Shown here piece after piece: positions 20,149 to 31,363 of a stretch of DNA of 64,000 bases (positions within the stretch are counted from its first letter, which is position 1; each line of letters begins with the position of its first letter). This stretch comes from Prorocentrum cordatum (lineage: Eukaryota > Sar > Dinophyceae > Prorocentrales > Prorocentraceae): assembly GCA_963575745.1 (NCBI GenBank), contig CAUYUJ010000869.1, forward strand, positions 546,053-610,052. Direction: 5' to 3'. The translations under genes and the position numbers were made by a program. The notes beneath the pieces were generated by a model. It was not told where the DNA came from, did not search any database, and worked only from the letters and a program-made list of their open reading frames with translations.

Positions 20149-20172
20149 ATATATATATATATATATATATAT
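20149..20172. repeat. (AT)n tail of retrotransposon 1
   Basis: A pure AT dinucleotide run about 45 bp after the RNase H frame ends. It is taken as the 3' tail of the element, though a chance microsatellite is possible. Confidence 0.6.
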
Positions 20173-21344
20173 TCACAGCAACGCTGAGTTATTTCATCGC
20201 TATCTGTGCACAAGTGCACATTTCATTGATAGGAGTTGTTACTTCACTCAGCTTGTGTGCGTGTGAGATTTTCAATTTTAGCTTCGCTTGCACTCTCCAT
20301 CCTGGAAGCATGTTGGTGGTAGTCTTGGCTGTGTAGTGGTCGGGGTCTCGTTTGGAGGCTTCGGTGCAACGCCTCGTTTGGAGGCTCGAGCCTGTGTCTC
20401 GGGGCGGGCCTCGTTTGGAGGCGCGAGACGCTGCGCTGCGGGTGAGACATTCGCACAGTGAGCGCTACGCAAACGCAAAAAAAAACCGAGGTTGACGGTT
20501 TACCGCCAGCTCCCAGTATTGCAAGGTGATAGGATTAACAGAAACAGAAATCACCACCAAAGGAGGCAAAACGTTTTTGCCGTGACCCAAATTGGATAAT
20601 TTGAACAAGAAGTGCAGTAGCAAGGTGCTGCCACGGACAGACGTATAACACTGTTGATCTCAATGCCATGTACGGCGGACCCCTATGACAATGCGTAAAC
20701 AAGGCCATGTATTACCGCTCCGGCAATAAGAAAGGCTTGAAGAAATTAAGGGGTAACATTGCACTTTTTCGGAAGTTGTTTTGAGCAGCTCGTGCTTTCG
20801 CTCAGTAGGTAAATATGAGAAACGGCCAAATGTGCTTCGAGTGGCCGACCCCGTGCTGATGCTGCATGATCCACAGGTTGAAGAGTTTTTGAACAAATAA
20901 GATATGACGAAGATCCAGCTCCGTGGCTGCGCGCGTGGTTGAAAGATCAGAAAGGGGCCATATATCAAGAATCCATTGGGTATTGCCTCGCCATCAAGTG
21001 ATATTGCCGAGGAACTTTCTCGCAGATGACTGTAGTCATAAGAATATTGGGACGAGGGGGAAGGATTGCAAGCAGGCTGAAGACTACGGATGAGTTTGCG
21101 AGAAGAATCCACCTCTTCACCGTGAAGGCACTTTTAGACAGGGTATCCGAGCATACTGTGTTCAGTGCTTCTTCCAACGCTGCCCCTGCTGTAGTGGATG
21201 CGCATGTGTGCACTGCCGCCTTTCGGCTCAAACCGGTGCCCCCGCGCAGCAAACCCACGCGGCTGGATTGGCAGCCATGCCGCCTTGCACGCGCCGCCGC
21301 AGCTCTCCGGCGCCTCGCAGCTTCCGCGCTGGCGCCTGAGCAGC
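20173..21344. other. Unassigned sequence with small repeats
   Basis: Holds three CTCGTTTGGAGGC units (about 20345-20430) and a partial inverted copy of the hairpin repeat (20484-20516). Open frames on both strands from 20.66 kb show no motif. Confidence 0.5.
20484..20516 (-). repeat. Partial copy of the hairpin repeat
   Basis: On the minus strand it reads CTGGGAGCTGGCGGTAAACC then GTCAACCTCGG and runs into a T tract, so only the left arm and loop are present. Full copies occur from 36.6 kb onward. Confidence 0.8.
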
Positions 21345-22214
21345 GCCAACATCCATGGGCGGCGGCCCCCCAGGTCCGCAAGTCACAGGAGGAGGGGCAT
21401 CGGACGCCCCCGCCCATGGTGGTCTGCGCGGTTTCTGGGGCAAGATGTTCCAGAATGGGCAAGATTGCCCTGGCGCGTTTGGATATGAGCCAGTTCAGAA
21501 AATATTGCGCTCGCGAGACATGTCTGATGAGGACAAGCTCCTGAACCTTGTGAAGGACGCAACGGCCCTCGTGCAGCTCGCCAAGGGTGTCTCGATGAGC
21601 CAATTGAGCGTCGCTATCGCTCGGGGTGTTCGACGTCGGTCAACGCGCACCGCCCGGACCATTTTACCATGCCACATGGCGAATGGCACAGCGCTGAAGT
21701 GCACATTTTCACGAAGACGGGGCTGGCTCACGAAAGCAACGAACACGGGGGCGCAATGACACCTGCGCCGCACTTGGGCGAAGGTATATTCACCTCCAAC
21801 ATGTACCCATGGAGCAAGACCCCGAACTTGTACCATGTTCTCGGGGTCGATCCAGTGGGGCGAGTCGATCCGACAAAGGGACTCCGCGAAGTATACGTTG
21901 CTTGCCACGCGGAGAGGTTGAGACAGATGCCGGGGGGGGGGCTTGATCAGGTCGGGTTGCTCGCCAGGATATTCAAGAAACCGACATATCGACCCATGGT
22001 CCAAAACCCGCCAGACATGTACAACGCCATCTGGAACTCCGCCAGCTCGGGGAACGTGCCCTGGGTTGGGGGCCTGGAGCCCTATGTCCAGGGCGTGCAT
22101 CTTCCAGTCATCCGGGAAGCAGTTTCTATCTGGCAGGCCCCCGAGGGCCTGGGCGGGCCACGGAAGATCAACAACTTGAAGGCAGTCGTCACTGCACCTT
22201 GGCTTGGCGCGTAA
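21345..22214 (+). pseudogene. Protein-like block 1, unknown family
   Basis: Two overlapping frames look coding: 21355-21640 (with RDMSDEDKLLNLVKDATALV) and, after a frame change, 21640-22214 (with MPHGEWHSAEVHIFTKTG, IFTSNMYPWSKTPNLYHVLG and NLKAVVTAPWLGA). Both are rich in Trp, Tyr and His, unlike the GC-driven frames nearby. The stop at 22214 is 6 bases before the ATG of the next frame. No family is recognised. Confidence 0.5.
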
Positions 22215-22220
22215 GCTCCC

Positions 22221-24227
22221 ATGGAGTATCGCATGCCTCGGCCGTTCCTCACCCAGCAGCAAAAAGAAGCTCTGCTTTGTGCGTGGTTCCAAGATCCCAC
22301 TGATCGGCTGTGCGACGCGCTGGGAAGCAATGCCCCTCGGCAGCTCTTCGAGTGGTTCACGGATCTGGTCTGGGACCGTGTTGACCAGTGCCGGCCTGGG
22401 GGGCCACGCAGGCACGTCGCGGACAGGTGCTGTTCTCTTCGTGCCACGTTTCCCGACCATGTCGAGTGGACTCGCGTGACGGCGGACCCTGCCCGGGCTC
22501 CGTTGGGACCCGCCGCGCGGGTCTGGTACCCCGCGAAGGAGAATCAAGGCCTCGGAGAGGACGTTCTTGAGAAAAGAATGCTCCTGAAAGGTGTCGACCG
22601 CATGGTGACTCACGCGGGGGTCAGCTATAACGACCTGGAGAAGCATATGAACGACAACCCGAGTTACGAGCATGGTCGGCACCCTACGCACCGCCCTGCA
22701 TGGGATGGTGACCCTTGGCCCTACGTTACCATTCAGAGCCGCAGGGCGTTGCGCAGGATGGATTATGAAGCTGAATTTGCTGACAGCCTCGTACATTGCG
22801 AATGGCAGAAGCGTTCAGACTACGTGTCCCCAGATCGGGAACAGCGAGCCCTGCAGGGGTTGCCTGAGTTCGACTTCGACCCTACTCCGCTCTACAAGGT
22901 GCCGATGTCGAACTTCAACCTCCGAGGGCAGGTGAGGCAGGGCGCCCTAGCGGCTCGTGCGCATTCAGGGATAAGTCAAAAGGCAGCCCCCGCGGCAGCG
23001 TGCCATGTGCCGCCCGGGGAAGGAGTGCCCCGAATCGCTGGGGTCGCGCGAGAGCAGAAGGCCAGGGGCAGTCATCGACGGGGGCGACGCCGCGCGGGCC
23101 ACCGCCGCCGCCGCCCAAGGCCCCGCCTCAGCACCTTCGCCAGCAGGGTGCAACTCGGGAGGCGCAGGCACAGACGCCTCGCGGCTCGCCGCCGCGGAAG
23201 GCACCGCCAACGCACGCTCCGTCGCCAGCTGCCGCTGGCGAGGCCCAGACACCAAAGCCGCCGCCTCGGGGCGCGCCGCCGCCGCGGGCCCCTGGCGGAG
23301 CCCCGCCTTATACGCCGCCGCCTCAGTCGGTGCCCCAGCCGAGGGCGACGACCCATCATGCCTCGCCGCCGAGGGCGCCCCGGAGCAGGCGCCGACGTCG
23401 AAGGCGCCGCCTCCGCAGGTGCCGCCGCTGTGCCGCAGCCGACGGGCAACCGCGAGCCGCCGCCGCCGCCGCCGGGTAAACCCCCATCGGCTGGGGGGCC
23501 AGGCAAGCCCCCGCCCTCGCCGGTGCCGAGGCCGAAGGCAGCGCCCAGGGTGCATCGCCCAGACCATGCCGCCACGTATGCGGACGGCGCGGAACTGCAA
23601 GCACCTGGAGACTATGCGAGTGAGCAAGCGGCAGGCCTGGCGGAGCGCCTTCGCAGAGTGCGAGAACAACAGGAGGCGGCCAAGGTACCTCCGAAGGCGG
23701 ACATTCCAGCCCGCGCCTCCACCCATGTGTCGGATGGCATGGAGCAACAAACGAGGGGTGGCTACGAAACCGACCAGACGTCAGGGTTGGAGCACCGCCC
23801 CGCACGAAGAAGGAATAGGAGGAGGCGGAGAAGGCAGCTGCTGAGAAATAGCAGCAACCAGCCCCAGGCGCACCTCGCTCGGACAGCTCGTGGCCGCCGA
23901 GCCTTGCGACGACATCTCCTGAGGACGCCAATGGCGACCCAGAGCACACCAAAGAGGAGGCACCAGACCTGCCGGATGTGGAGATGGAGCCCCGTCTTCC
24001 TCAGGACGACGAGGAGAAGTTGGGGCAGACTCAGTCGGACGAACCGAGGGCCGAAGCCGACCATGTCGCTGAAGACGGCCTTCCCTGTGAGAAGACGGAT
24101 GCCGACCAGACTGCACCCAATGCCCCTGCCCCCGCGAAGGAGGATCCGATGGGGACAGGGGAAGAAGATACCAAGGGCCATGCCCGCGGTTCCGGGTCCA
24201 CCGACAGGCGCAACAGCCCATGGCTGA
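22221..24227 (+). CDS. Protein-like block 2, large ORF of unknown family
   Basis: A 668-codon frame starting at ATG 22221 in a CCATGG context. The first ~245 residues look like a folded protein (QKEALLCAWFQDPTDRL, NDLEKHMNDNPSYEHGR, PEFDFDPTPLYKVPM). From about 22960 it becomes Pro/Ala/Arg-rich; between 23000 and 23480 a different frame gives a more natural Pro-rich sequence, so frame changes are likely. The C-terminal third has two related units, YADGAELQAPGDYASEQAAG and VSDGMEQQTRGGYETDQTSG, that look like an internal repeat. No domain is identified. Confidence 0.5.
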   Translation: MEYRMPRPFLTQQQKEALLCAWFQDPTDRLCDALGSNAPRQLFEWFTDLVWDRVDQCRPGGPRRHVADRCCSLRATFPDHVEWTRVTADPARAPLGPAARVWYPAKENQGLGEDVLEKRMLLKGVDRMVTHAGVSYNDLEKHMNDNPSYEHGRHPTHRPAWDGDPWPYVTIQSRRALRRMDYEAEFADSLVHCEWQKRSDYVSPDREQRALQGLPEFDFDPTPLYKVPMSNFNLRGQVRQGALAARAHSGISQKAAPAAACHVPPGEGVPRIAGVAREQKARGSHRRGRRRAGHRRRRPRPRLSTFASRVQLGRRRHRRLAARRRGRHRQRTLRRQLPLARPRHQSRRLGARRRRGPLAEPRLIRRRLSRCPSRGRRPIMPRRRGRPGAGADVEGAASAGAAAVPQPTGNREPPPPPPGKPPSAGGPGKPPPSPVPRPKAAPRVHRPDHAATYADGAELQAPGDYASEQAAGLAERLRRVREQQEAAKVPPKADIPARASTHVSDGMEQQTRGGYETDQTSGLEHRPARRRNRRRRRRQLLRNSSNQPQAHLARTARGRRALRRHLLRTPMATQSTPKRRHQTCRMWRWSPVFLRTTRRSWGRLSRTNRGPKPTMSLKTAFPVRRRMPTRLHPMPLPPRRRIRWGQGKKIPRAMPAVPGPPTGATAHG

Positions 24228-24513
24228 TCGTCCTCGCGCGGATGAGGGACCCCTGCCGAGGGTCCGTAGTAGGCCAAGGGCAGCTGCCAGGGCCGACGAA
24301 TCCGCGACGGCGAAGAAGGGGAACAATTGCGCCCTCGCGGACAAAGTGGGCGTACACGGCTACTGGAACGCCTTCGAATATTGCCGCGAACACTTCAAGA
24401 AGGAAGACGCGCTGGATCCACGTCTCGAATTGAGCGTTATGCCGCCAGATGGGCCGAGACGTGAGTACGCCGCTGCGCTCAATTCGCTGGGGGAAACCCT
24501 GCCAATATTATAA
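23978..24513 (+). pseudogene. Protein-like block 3, acidic then Trp/Tyr-rich
   Basis: 23978-24210 is an acidic Glu/Asp/Pro-rich stretch (DEPRAEADHVAEDGLP). After a frame change, 24310-24513 has VGVHGYWNAFEYCREHFKKE and ends with a stop at 24513. It is probably the continuation of block 2. Family unknown. Confidence 0.4.
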
Positions 24514-24639
24514 AGCCGGAAACGGCCCCTGTGTTTGCCAGGCTCGATTTCCCACAAGCATGCGCGGCACGCAGTAGCCTCATAAAGGTCGCGGGCATCC
24601 CTTCTCGCATCTCTGGGGAGCGATCTATCTATACGCTGC

Positions 24640-25613
24640 CTATGGCATGCCGTATGGAACGTGGTTCAGGCCAATGCCGACGAAGAGGTGGGCCGGCAGG
24701 ATAGGGGCGGACATGGGCGAGGGCGAGAGGATGTTCAACGATTTTGAATATCTCGTTTCCTCAGACTCTACAGTGGCATTCGTCAGTTCCAAAGGAAGGC
24801 CTGCATTGACGAGCGCCCTCGAGGAGCAAATCAACGCGCGTTCGACAGGGTAAATCACCACCATTCGTAATGGTGCAGGCCTCGACGCCATTAGAGCCTC
24901 CCTACGTTCCATGAGCTGGGAGAAGCCTTGCTCAACCCGCTGTCGGGTCATAGTATGGAATGGGGACGAACTGTGCGAACGCAAAGATGAACGCCAGCGG
25001 GGTAATGGGGGCACGACGAGAGGATAAACCTTCCGACTGCGACGAACTGGAGAAGAGCGCTCTATCCATGATAGATGACGTCGTAGACGAGCAGGCATAC
25101 GTTGCCCAGACAACAGCAGCCATGCTCGTAATGTTGGTCCTGGGTGATGGCCAGAGTTGGAGGCAACCAAGAGGAAGCTCCGATCGACGTATCTGGGACA
25201 CTCTTGCCTCCCGCGTCTTCGCGTGGGGACAGAACAGGATCAATCTCTGCCAAGCGGCGGGTCGAACTCCCAGGATGCTGCTGTTACGTGGCTCCGATCT
25301 GTATCATCGAGGGGAACACCCCGACAACGATGATTGGCACTTCCCCCCGGGTGGGGAAAGCTACACATATGCTACCGAGTGCGCAAGATCTATCATAGAC
25401 GCCGCTAGGCTGTGCTACGAATTGTGTTGCCCCGCATTCGACGTGATGGACCCTCCTTACGTCGCTGCGTCAGCTGCGGCCCCGCCTCCGCCTACGACTC
25501 CGCCACCGCCAACTGCTCCGCTACCGGAGACGGCAGTGCCCGTGCCCGTGCTTCCTGGCGCAAAGGGTCCGATTGTGAGCCATGTAATATCCACTGGCGG
25601 CCACCATGTGTGA
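24640..25613 (+). pseudogene. Protein-like block 4, unknown family
   Basis: 24647-24853 (MPYGTWFRPMPTKRWAGRIG) and 24960-25613 (218 codons) are the protein-like frames. The second includes ELEKSALSMIDDVVDEQAYV, IWDTLASRVFAWGQNRINLC and DNDDWHFPPGGESYTYATEC, then a Pro/Thr-rich tail (25470-25560) ending GPIVSHVISTGGHH. The composition looks natural, but no domain is recognised. Confidence 0.45.
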
Positions 25614-25639
25614 TGCCAGGTAGGAGTGCTGCTGCCGTT

Positions 25640-26660
25640 CCGCGACATCGGAGCACCAATACCTGCCGCCTGAGTCCGCCAACATCAACTCGATCGACTT
25701 CCAGTCGTGGTTGGCGGAACATCACGACAAAAGGCAGGCATGGGCGGACCAGCGATACACCACTGTGCCCTATGACGACGCGGTGGATATCTACGGGATG
25801 GAATTCGAGGCAGGTATCCCATGGAGGTCCTGCCTATCGACGACAGAATGACAGAAGTGCTGGGGGCAGCCGAGAAAGGCACGGCAATGCTGTTTTCGGC
25901 CACGTCTCGCGCTGCGCTGGCCCCGCCTGTGCGGGGGGCGACGCGGGCAGCGACCGAAGCAACGACATCTGGTTCTACCCTCATTGGCAAGCCCTTCTGA
26001 GAGGCAATCATCGAGAGTGTGCTTCATCACTGAAAGATCAATGACGAAGAAGAGCACATTGCTTGTAACTTCGGAAATGGTCGTGTGAGATGCCCGCACT
26101 TCTTTGAGGCATGCGAGAAACGCCAGAGGGCCGTGATCATGCAACTGAGGCCCGGATCTGCGACGCTGCCTCTCGGCGAGATTCTACGTCATGACTACCA
26201 ATCTGTCAACTACGAAGTGATGCTTGTTAGCCGAGACAGGGAGATCGCATTCGCCGGGTTCCATCTAACCGAACAGTTCTACAATAATGACAAGTGGTAC
26301 GACTCGTTGAAGGGTCGGGTTGCAGCCCGCGTCTGGGTACTTGGTAGAATGAGCTTAGCGCGTTCCCCACGCATCACAGTGAAGTACCGCCTAAGGATGG
26401 CCATCAAATACTTTGTCCCGAGGCGGCTGCATACGACGACCATCGCGAACGTATCGTGTTCTGCTCTCTCCGATTGGAGCAAGGCATCATTCGTTGAACG
26501 TGAATCTCATTCCATGCTTGAGATTCCTATCCTATTGCCTGACAGCGTCCATGAGCGAGTCAGGCGGGGGGGATGGGAGAAGCGCTCCCGCGCCACCGAT
26601 GTCCGCAAGCTCTGCGCTCTACTGAATGCTTGCGTATTCCTCCCTTCCAGGGAGACATGA
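25640..26660 (+). pseudogene. Protein-like block 5, unknown family
   Basis: At least two frames carry natural-looking sequence. 25650-25850 reads LPPESANINSIDFQSWLAEH and YDDAVDIYGMEFEAGIPW. 26085-26660 (192 codons) reads ILRHDYQSVNYEVMLVSRDR, FAGFHLTEQFYNNDKWYDSL and SHSMLEIPILLPDSVHERVR. Frame changes and stops lie near 25850 and 26040. No family is identified. Confidence 0.45.
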
Positions 26661-26663
26661 GGT

Positions 26664-27463
26664 ATGGGGGTCAAGACAGACCATAAGGCGAACATTATAA
26701 TATTTGCCGAAAGGGTGTACGCCCTCCGCGACACCGAGCGCGTCCATACGCTTCACCAGCAGTGCAGCCACGTTGCGGAGCTTTGGAACGACAGGAACCT
26801 GGTCACCATGGACTTCAAGATCACTACCCCGTCGGCGGATGCAGGAGGTTTCCGCCCCATAGACACGGAATCAAGAGGGCAGAAGCAGTGCGTATGCGAC
26901 AAGCCTGAACTCATAGTTAGGCTTTCGCTAAGGCTTTATTCCATGACGCCGAGCCAAGCTAATGAGCGTCAAATCTGGGTCTTCCATCCGCATCATTCCC
27001 GCCACCTCGAAGTGGACCATCAGGCGCTGGTAGACCCTGCCCCAGCACCAGAGGAAGGGGCTCCGGCGTGGCAAATTGATACGCCATGGACGATGCAATG
27101 TTCATGCGTAAGCCTCGCACCGATTTTCGAAAATATTGAAGTGCGAAGAATGGTACGATCACTCTCCCAGTCAGAGAAACAAGAATCAATGGTGGCCGAG
27201 CTGGACCAACTGAGGAGGAAGCATATACAGTTTCTTCAGATAAGAGACTGGCAGGTCACTGAATTGTATCCGAGTATTTGATTACGGAACAACTCGAGGA
27301 AACAATCCTGGTGGCCCAAGGCCATCAGGATATCAGGACTCCCCTCAGACAAGCTGGACTGCAGCGTGAACGTCCAGAGCTGCGAACAATGCAGATGGAC
27401 ATGTCTATGCCCAGGATCTTAGACCACGATTGGAAGCTCTTCCGCGAAAAGAAGAAGGAATAA
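26664..27463 (+). CDS. Protein-like block 6, 205-codon ORF plus extension
   Basis: 26664-27281 is an uninterrupted frame with natural composition: KANIIIFAERVYALRDTERV, AELWNDRNLVTMDFKITTPS, RQIWVFHPHHSRHLEVDHQA, and a C-terminal helical stretch (MVAELDQLRRKHIQFLQIRD). A second short frame to 27463 (MDMSMPRILDHDWKLFREKK) probably continues it after a frame change. The function is unknown. It starts only 3 bases after the stop of block 5. Confidence 0.5.
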
Positions 27464-27499
27464 TAATACAACGGGGGACCTGATCAACCTGCTACGTAC

Positions 27500-28440
27500 C
27501 ATGTCCCAGGCAGTGTTGAACCCGATGGGCCGCCGAGGTCCATGAGCGTCGTCCGCCGTGGAGGCCATGAGGCCATGCTCGCAGAAGCGGCAGAGAGATG
27601 GCGCGAATGTCCAGCAGGTGGACGACGCTCAGGTTGGGGCAACATTGGGCATGCTGGCTTTGACCACTCATTCACCGCGGACCCCCGGCCACGCTTTGAA
27701 CTCCCCGGTGGAATGCCCGACGGCCAACGGCGTGATCCCAGAGCTGGAGCCCCAGATTACCAGCCTCCGCCTTTATCGGAGGATGCTTTCCGTTTCATAC
27801 TCCGCAAAAGCGTAACAGCCTCGCCTGCGGCGTCTTTGATACAGCAAACCTGGATGTGTCCGACATTATGCTGTTTCAGAACTACCAAGGCGGCTGTTTG
27901 TCAAGATGAGGAAAATTCCCTGGTGCGGAAGTGCTGCGCTTGCACGGAGAAGACAGCCGTTCACTTGGACCGATGCCCTCCGAGGCATGGGAACTACAGC
28001 TGATGGGCAGACGCCCGTGGCGGAAATGCACCAGCCGACGTCATCGAATACGAGAAGGAACAATACGAGAGGTGGTGCAAGGGTCAGATCAACAAGGTCG
28101 ACCTGGAAAGCTCGTCAGACCCCGAGTCCGACCGACGATACGAGTCAACGCAATGTCCGGGATCATGCGAAGACAGCCACGCTGATGACTCGTCAGGCGA
28201 AGAAGAAGGGGTGGCAGATGGGGTCGGCCATGCCGACATCGCATTGATTCAGATTGACCCCGAGACGAGGCCGTATGTTGCTGGACAGGGATCCCCATTC
28301 GGCATGGAATATTTTCTGTTCGAGGGAACATTGCCACTTCCCCAACAAAAAGAATATCGGAGGACGAGTTCAAGCAGCTCTGTCCACGGTACGAGGGTGA
28401 AAAGGCCCTTGAGGAACTTGGGCTGGAACACGAGGAGTTA
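27500..28440 (+). pseudogene. Protein-like block 7 with a Cys/His cluster
   Basis: Several short frames look coding: 27542-27780, 27906-28003 with RKCCACTEKTAVHLDRCPPR (a possible small zinc-binding cluster), and 28040-28340 with VIEYEKEQYERWCKGQINKV, an acidic Ser-rich run (DDSSGEEEGVADGV) and YVAGQGSPFGMEYFLFEGTL. They need at least three frame changes to join. Family unknown. Confidence 0.4.
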
Positions 28441-29462
28441 ACTTGCGAGGGTTTCCTCAGTCAGGGGAGGCGTAGTCTCCTCATGGCGACGGACAAGTTC
28501 AATCGGGATCACCTGACAGGAATTTCCCCGGCGCGAGCTCGTCTTATTGATGAAGCACACAACAACGGAGCCGTATTGGCAAGCCAACGTCTGGGCCGTG
28601 CGCTGATGAGCCACAGGCTGTCTGCCTATGCTGACTGCGTGGCCGATCCGCTCTTGGACTATCTTCGACGATTGCTTCCAGAAGAGCGCAGCAGGGTGGA
28701 TAATTACCTAAGAGCCCGATGCACCACGATCGAAAGCGACGACTTGCCTGGCCCAGACCATGCTCTGGTGCCAATGTATCTTCATTTGCGTCCAGAAAGC
28801 TTTACGCCATCGCGAGTGAAGTGGGACGCGAAGAGGCCCTGCGATTGGGTGGGCTGGTACTCCACCTTCTCCGTCACAGCTCAGCCCATGTGCTGAGGTC
28901 GGGAGGATGGGTGGACGTGGACGTGCTGGTACAAATGTTGGCACACGTTGGCTATGACCGTTCGTTGGCCAGATTTATGCACGCCATCTCCGTGCTTATC
29001 CCCAAGGACGTACATATGCTGGGAGTAGAGATGGACCTGGCAGACACTGGCCCAACATCCCGCCCCATGGATTGGGATAGTAGCTTCGCCGAAGTCGTTC
29101 GCAAAATGGTCGGAGCGTCTGAAATCGATGGCGACACAGACGCAGCCCTCGCCGACGGCGATGAGGAGCAGATCTTTGTGGTCCCCGCTATTCGCCCGCT
29201 CCTCGTCAGAGCCATGTATTGCGATTCGTTGAGAATCATTAGCCCGTGCAGGCGAAATGTGCGGTATGGCTCAAACGTGAGCGAGAAACACGGAGCACCT
29301 TTGTTGCCATTGACCGCCGCGGACGTTCGGCATAGTCAGGGAGGCGAAGTGGCTCCGCTGTGCGACGAAGCCACGGGCCTGCGTCACTGCGCAACTGTGG
29401 CTTCTATTGTCGCCTTGTCACCATGCGCGGCAAAGATCCATGATCTAGACGCGCCGGAGTAG
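28350..29462 (+). pseudogene. Protein-like block 8, possible Tpt1/KptA-like N-terminal domain
   Basis: 28350-28810 reads EDEFKQLCPRYEGEKALEEL, then GRRSLLMATDKFNRDHLTGI and LLDYLRRLLPEERSRVDNYL. After a frame change near 28805 the sequence gives REEALRLGGLVLHLLRHSS followed by GGWVDVDVLVQMLAHVGYD. This resembles the N-terminal helical domain of RNA 2'-phosphotransferase (LSxxLxxxLRH ... GWVxVDxLL). The rest to 29462 does not show the ADP-ribosyltransferase-like half of that enzyme. The match is by eye and short; the remainder is unknown. Confidence 0.4.
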
Positions 29463-29678
29463 GTCTACGAGCCACTGTGCTATCAAGAAGCCAAGAGACT
29501 GGTTGAGCGAGATGATCGGAGAGTACGCCTTGAGCTGGCTGGTAGCTTTCCAACCTTCCTCCACCAGGATGGCATGTCGAGGGACTTCAACGGTAGCGCC
29601 AGCAAGTCCGTGCTTGACTTGGACCCGACCATCATCAAATACACATACCTAGCTACTTCTGAGCTCAAAGCACATTGA
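29463..29678 (+). pseudogene. Protein-like block 9
   Basis: In the frame entered one base off the stop of block 8: VYEPLCYQEAKRLVERDDRR, LELAGSFPTFLHQDGMSRDF and SVLDLDPTIIKYTYLATSEL, ending in a stop at 29678. It seems to continue block 8. RLVERDDRRVRLEL faintly recalls the VEENDKQRFEL stretch of Tpt1/KptA, but it lies too far from the first match to be sure. Confidence 0.35.
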
Positions 29679-29747
29679 GGCCAATCCGCATTGGATGTTG
29701 CCGACAGGCCAAATATTCACAGAAAAGATTCTTGACTGGATAAATAT

Positions 29748-30466
29748 TTGGCAAATCTTTGCGGTAATGGACGCCCCAAACGACAAACTTTCGACGGCCG
29801 CCTGTCCATGCTACAGGTCCTTCCTGTCAATGAGACAGGGTGCGTCGACGTCCTGGAGCCTAATCAGTTGATCAGAGCCGGCCGCCATGAGGATCGGCTC
29901 GACACTGTATTATGGGAGGCCGTCAAGAAGCCCCCCACAGGGAAGACGACGTGTGCCTCGTCTGTCATCTGGGACACAAGTCCAGATATGGCACGATGGT
30001 ATGCTCAGAGTGCCAAGATGAAATCATCTACCAGGCGATTCCGTGGCAACCCAATCGAGTCCGTTCTGTAACGGACTGGTGGAACGCCGGTATGTTCCAA
30101 GATGACCCTCCCAGACCCGCTGCAACGTTCCATGAACGTGGTGGTAGGATGAACAAACAAAAGATTAGAGCGGTCCAGATACATAACTCAGATAGAACTC
30201 AGGCCCGCTGGCGAGAACACTGTGAACAAGACAACTCGAAGGCGGCGCTGGCACGCTACTACTCCGCAGTGGCGGGAAAAACGGCTGCCCCTTCAGCGGA
30301 AAGGTCAGCATTCGCTTGGGTTCCATCATCACCCAAGGACAAACGCCCTGCCCATGGCAATAAGCTTCGTGATGTCAAAGGCCACAAGCTGGCACGCAGG
30401 TGGATGTTTTACTTGCAGTATCGTGGCTGGCGACCTGCTGGCTTCAACGCAACGTGCCCGTCCTGA
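29748..30466 (+). pseudogene. Protein-like block 10 with a four-Cys zinc-finger-like motif
   Basis: 29748-29930 and, after a frame change, 29912-30466 look coding. The second has DDVCLVCHLGHKSRYGTMVC followed by SECQDE: two CxxC pairs 13 residues apart, fitting a small zinc ribbon. Then WQPNRVRSVTDWWNAGMFQD and a basic region ending HKLARRWMFYLQYRGWRPAG. Function unknown. Confidence 0.45.
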
Positions 30467-30481
30467 AAATGGTGGGCATAT

Positions 30482-31363
30482 ATGTGCAGACAGGGGGATC
30501 ATACCGATTTCGGCACAGAAATGGGCATCCTCGAAATCTTCGACTGGGATACCACGGTCCCCGATGTCGCGACAAGCACGATCCCTGCGCGGGACGGGAG
30601 GCCTGGTGCTACGATCATCGCCGCGAGATGCCGCAGACACTGGATTGCCTTTGGCGTGACATTCAATATGATAGTGACAGCCGCTGGTAACCAAAGGAAG
30701 AATTGGCCGGCGTCGAGGAGGAATAAGAACAGGAAAACCTTCAGAGGACAAGAGCGCGTCGCTCGGCCTCGGTCAGGTCATCTGCCTCTGCCCATGGCAG
30801 ACGTGGCAGATCACGCAGCCGCAAGAGGCGTGTCCGATCAGAAGATGCGCCAAGAGCATTTGGAGGACGCGCCCTGCGCAAACGAGACAGCTCTTGTTTT
30901 CCACATCGCAGAACTCATTATGCCGAGAACATGTGACCTATTGATGTGTACAGCATCAAGTTGGCGGCCGAGGAACTCGTTACGTACTTCGGCGCTAAGG
31001 AGGAGCCAGAGCAATGCCATCAGGCGATCGACGTGTCCACCTGCGAGGCAAAGATACGTTGGATGTGGTATGAGCCACCAGAATTCTCCGTCTATGACTC
31101 AGACATGCAAGAGGCGAAGAAGCAATGGATGTCGGAGCAAATCTACAGGGTGGCCATCGAGCTGACCAAAGACTTCCAAATTGACAGAGATCGACGGAGC
31201 GACTGCGGATGAGGACGCCATGCGTACTCATTTCGAAGAAGTAGAGCAATGCCGAACCGGTCTGCTGCGCGAAGCTAACCTACTCAGGGCACATCGTGGA
31301 ATGCTGGATCTTGTGCGCAGAGATATCTACCAGCATCGGACATATACCGCCAGTCTCCAATGA
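30482..31363 (+). pseudogene. Protein-like block 11
   Basis: 30482-30760 (EMGILEIFDWDTTVPDVATS; GATIIAARCRRHWIAFGVTF), 30946-31212 (IKLAAEELVTYFGAKEEPEQ; AKIRWMWYEPPEFSVYDSDM; QWMSEQIYRVAIELTKDFQI) and 31181-31363 (HFEEVEQCRTGLLREANLLR; MLDLVRRDIYQHRTY) are natural-looking and partly in different frames. Family unknown. Confidence 0.45.

Larger units (their letters stand above)
8200..20172 (+). mobile_element. Retrotransposon 1 (APE-type non-LTR), interrupted by a DNA transposon
   Basis: In order: an ORF1-like gene, an endonuclease/exonuclease/phosphatase domain, a reverse transcriptase, a linker and an RNase H domain. The order and motifs match the minus-strand elements at 45.5-51.2 kb and 37.4-39.8 kb. 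A 6.24-kb DNA transposon (13415-19652) sits inside the RNase H region. The 3' end is placed at a (TA)n tail (20149-20172), which is usual for some LINE-like elements. The 5' end is uncertain. Several frame changes and a lost RT catalytic residue show that it is inactive. Confidence 0.85.
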
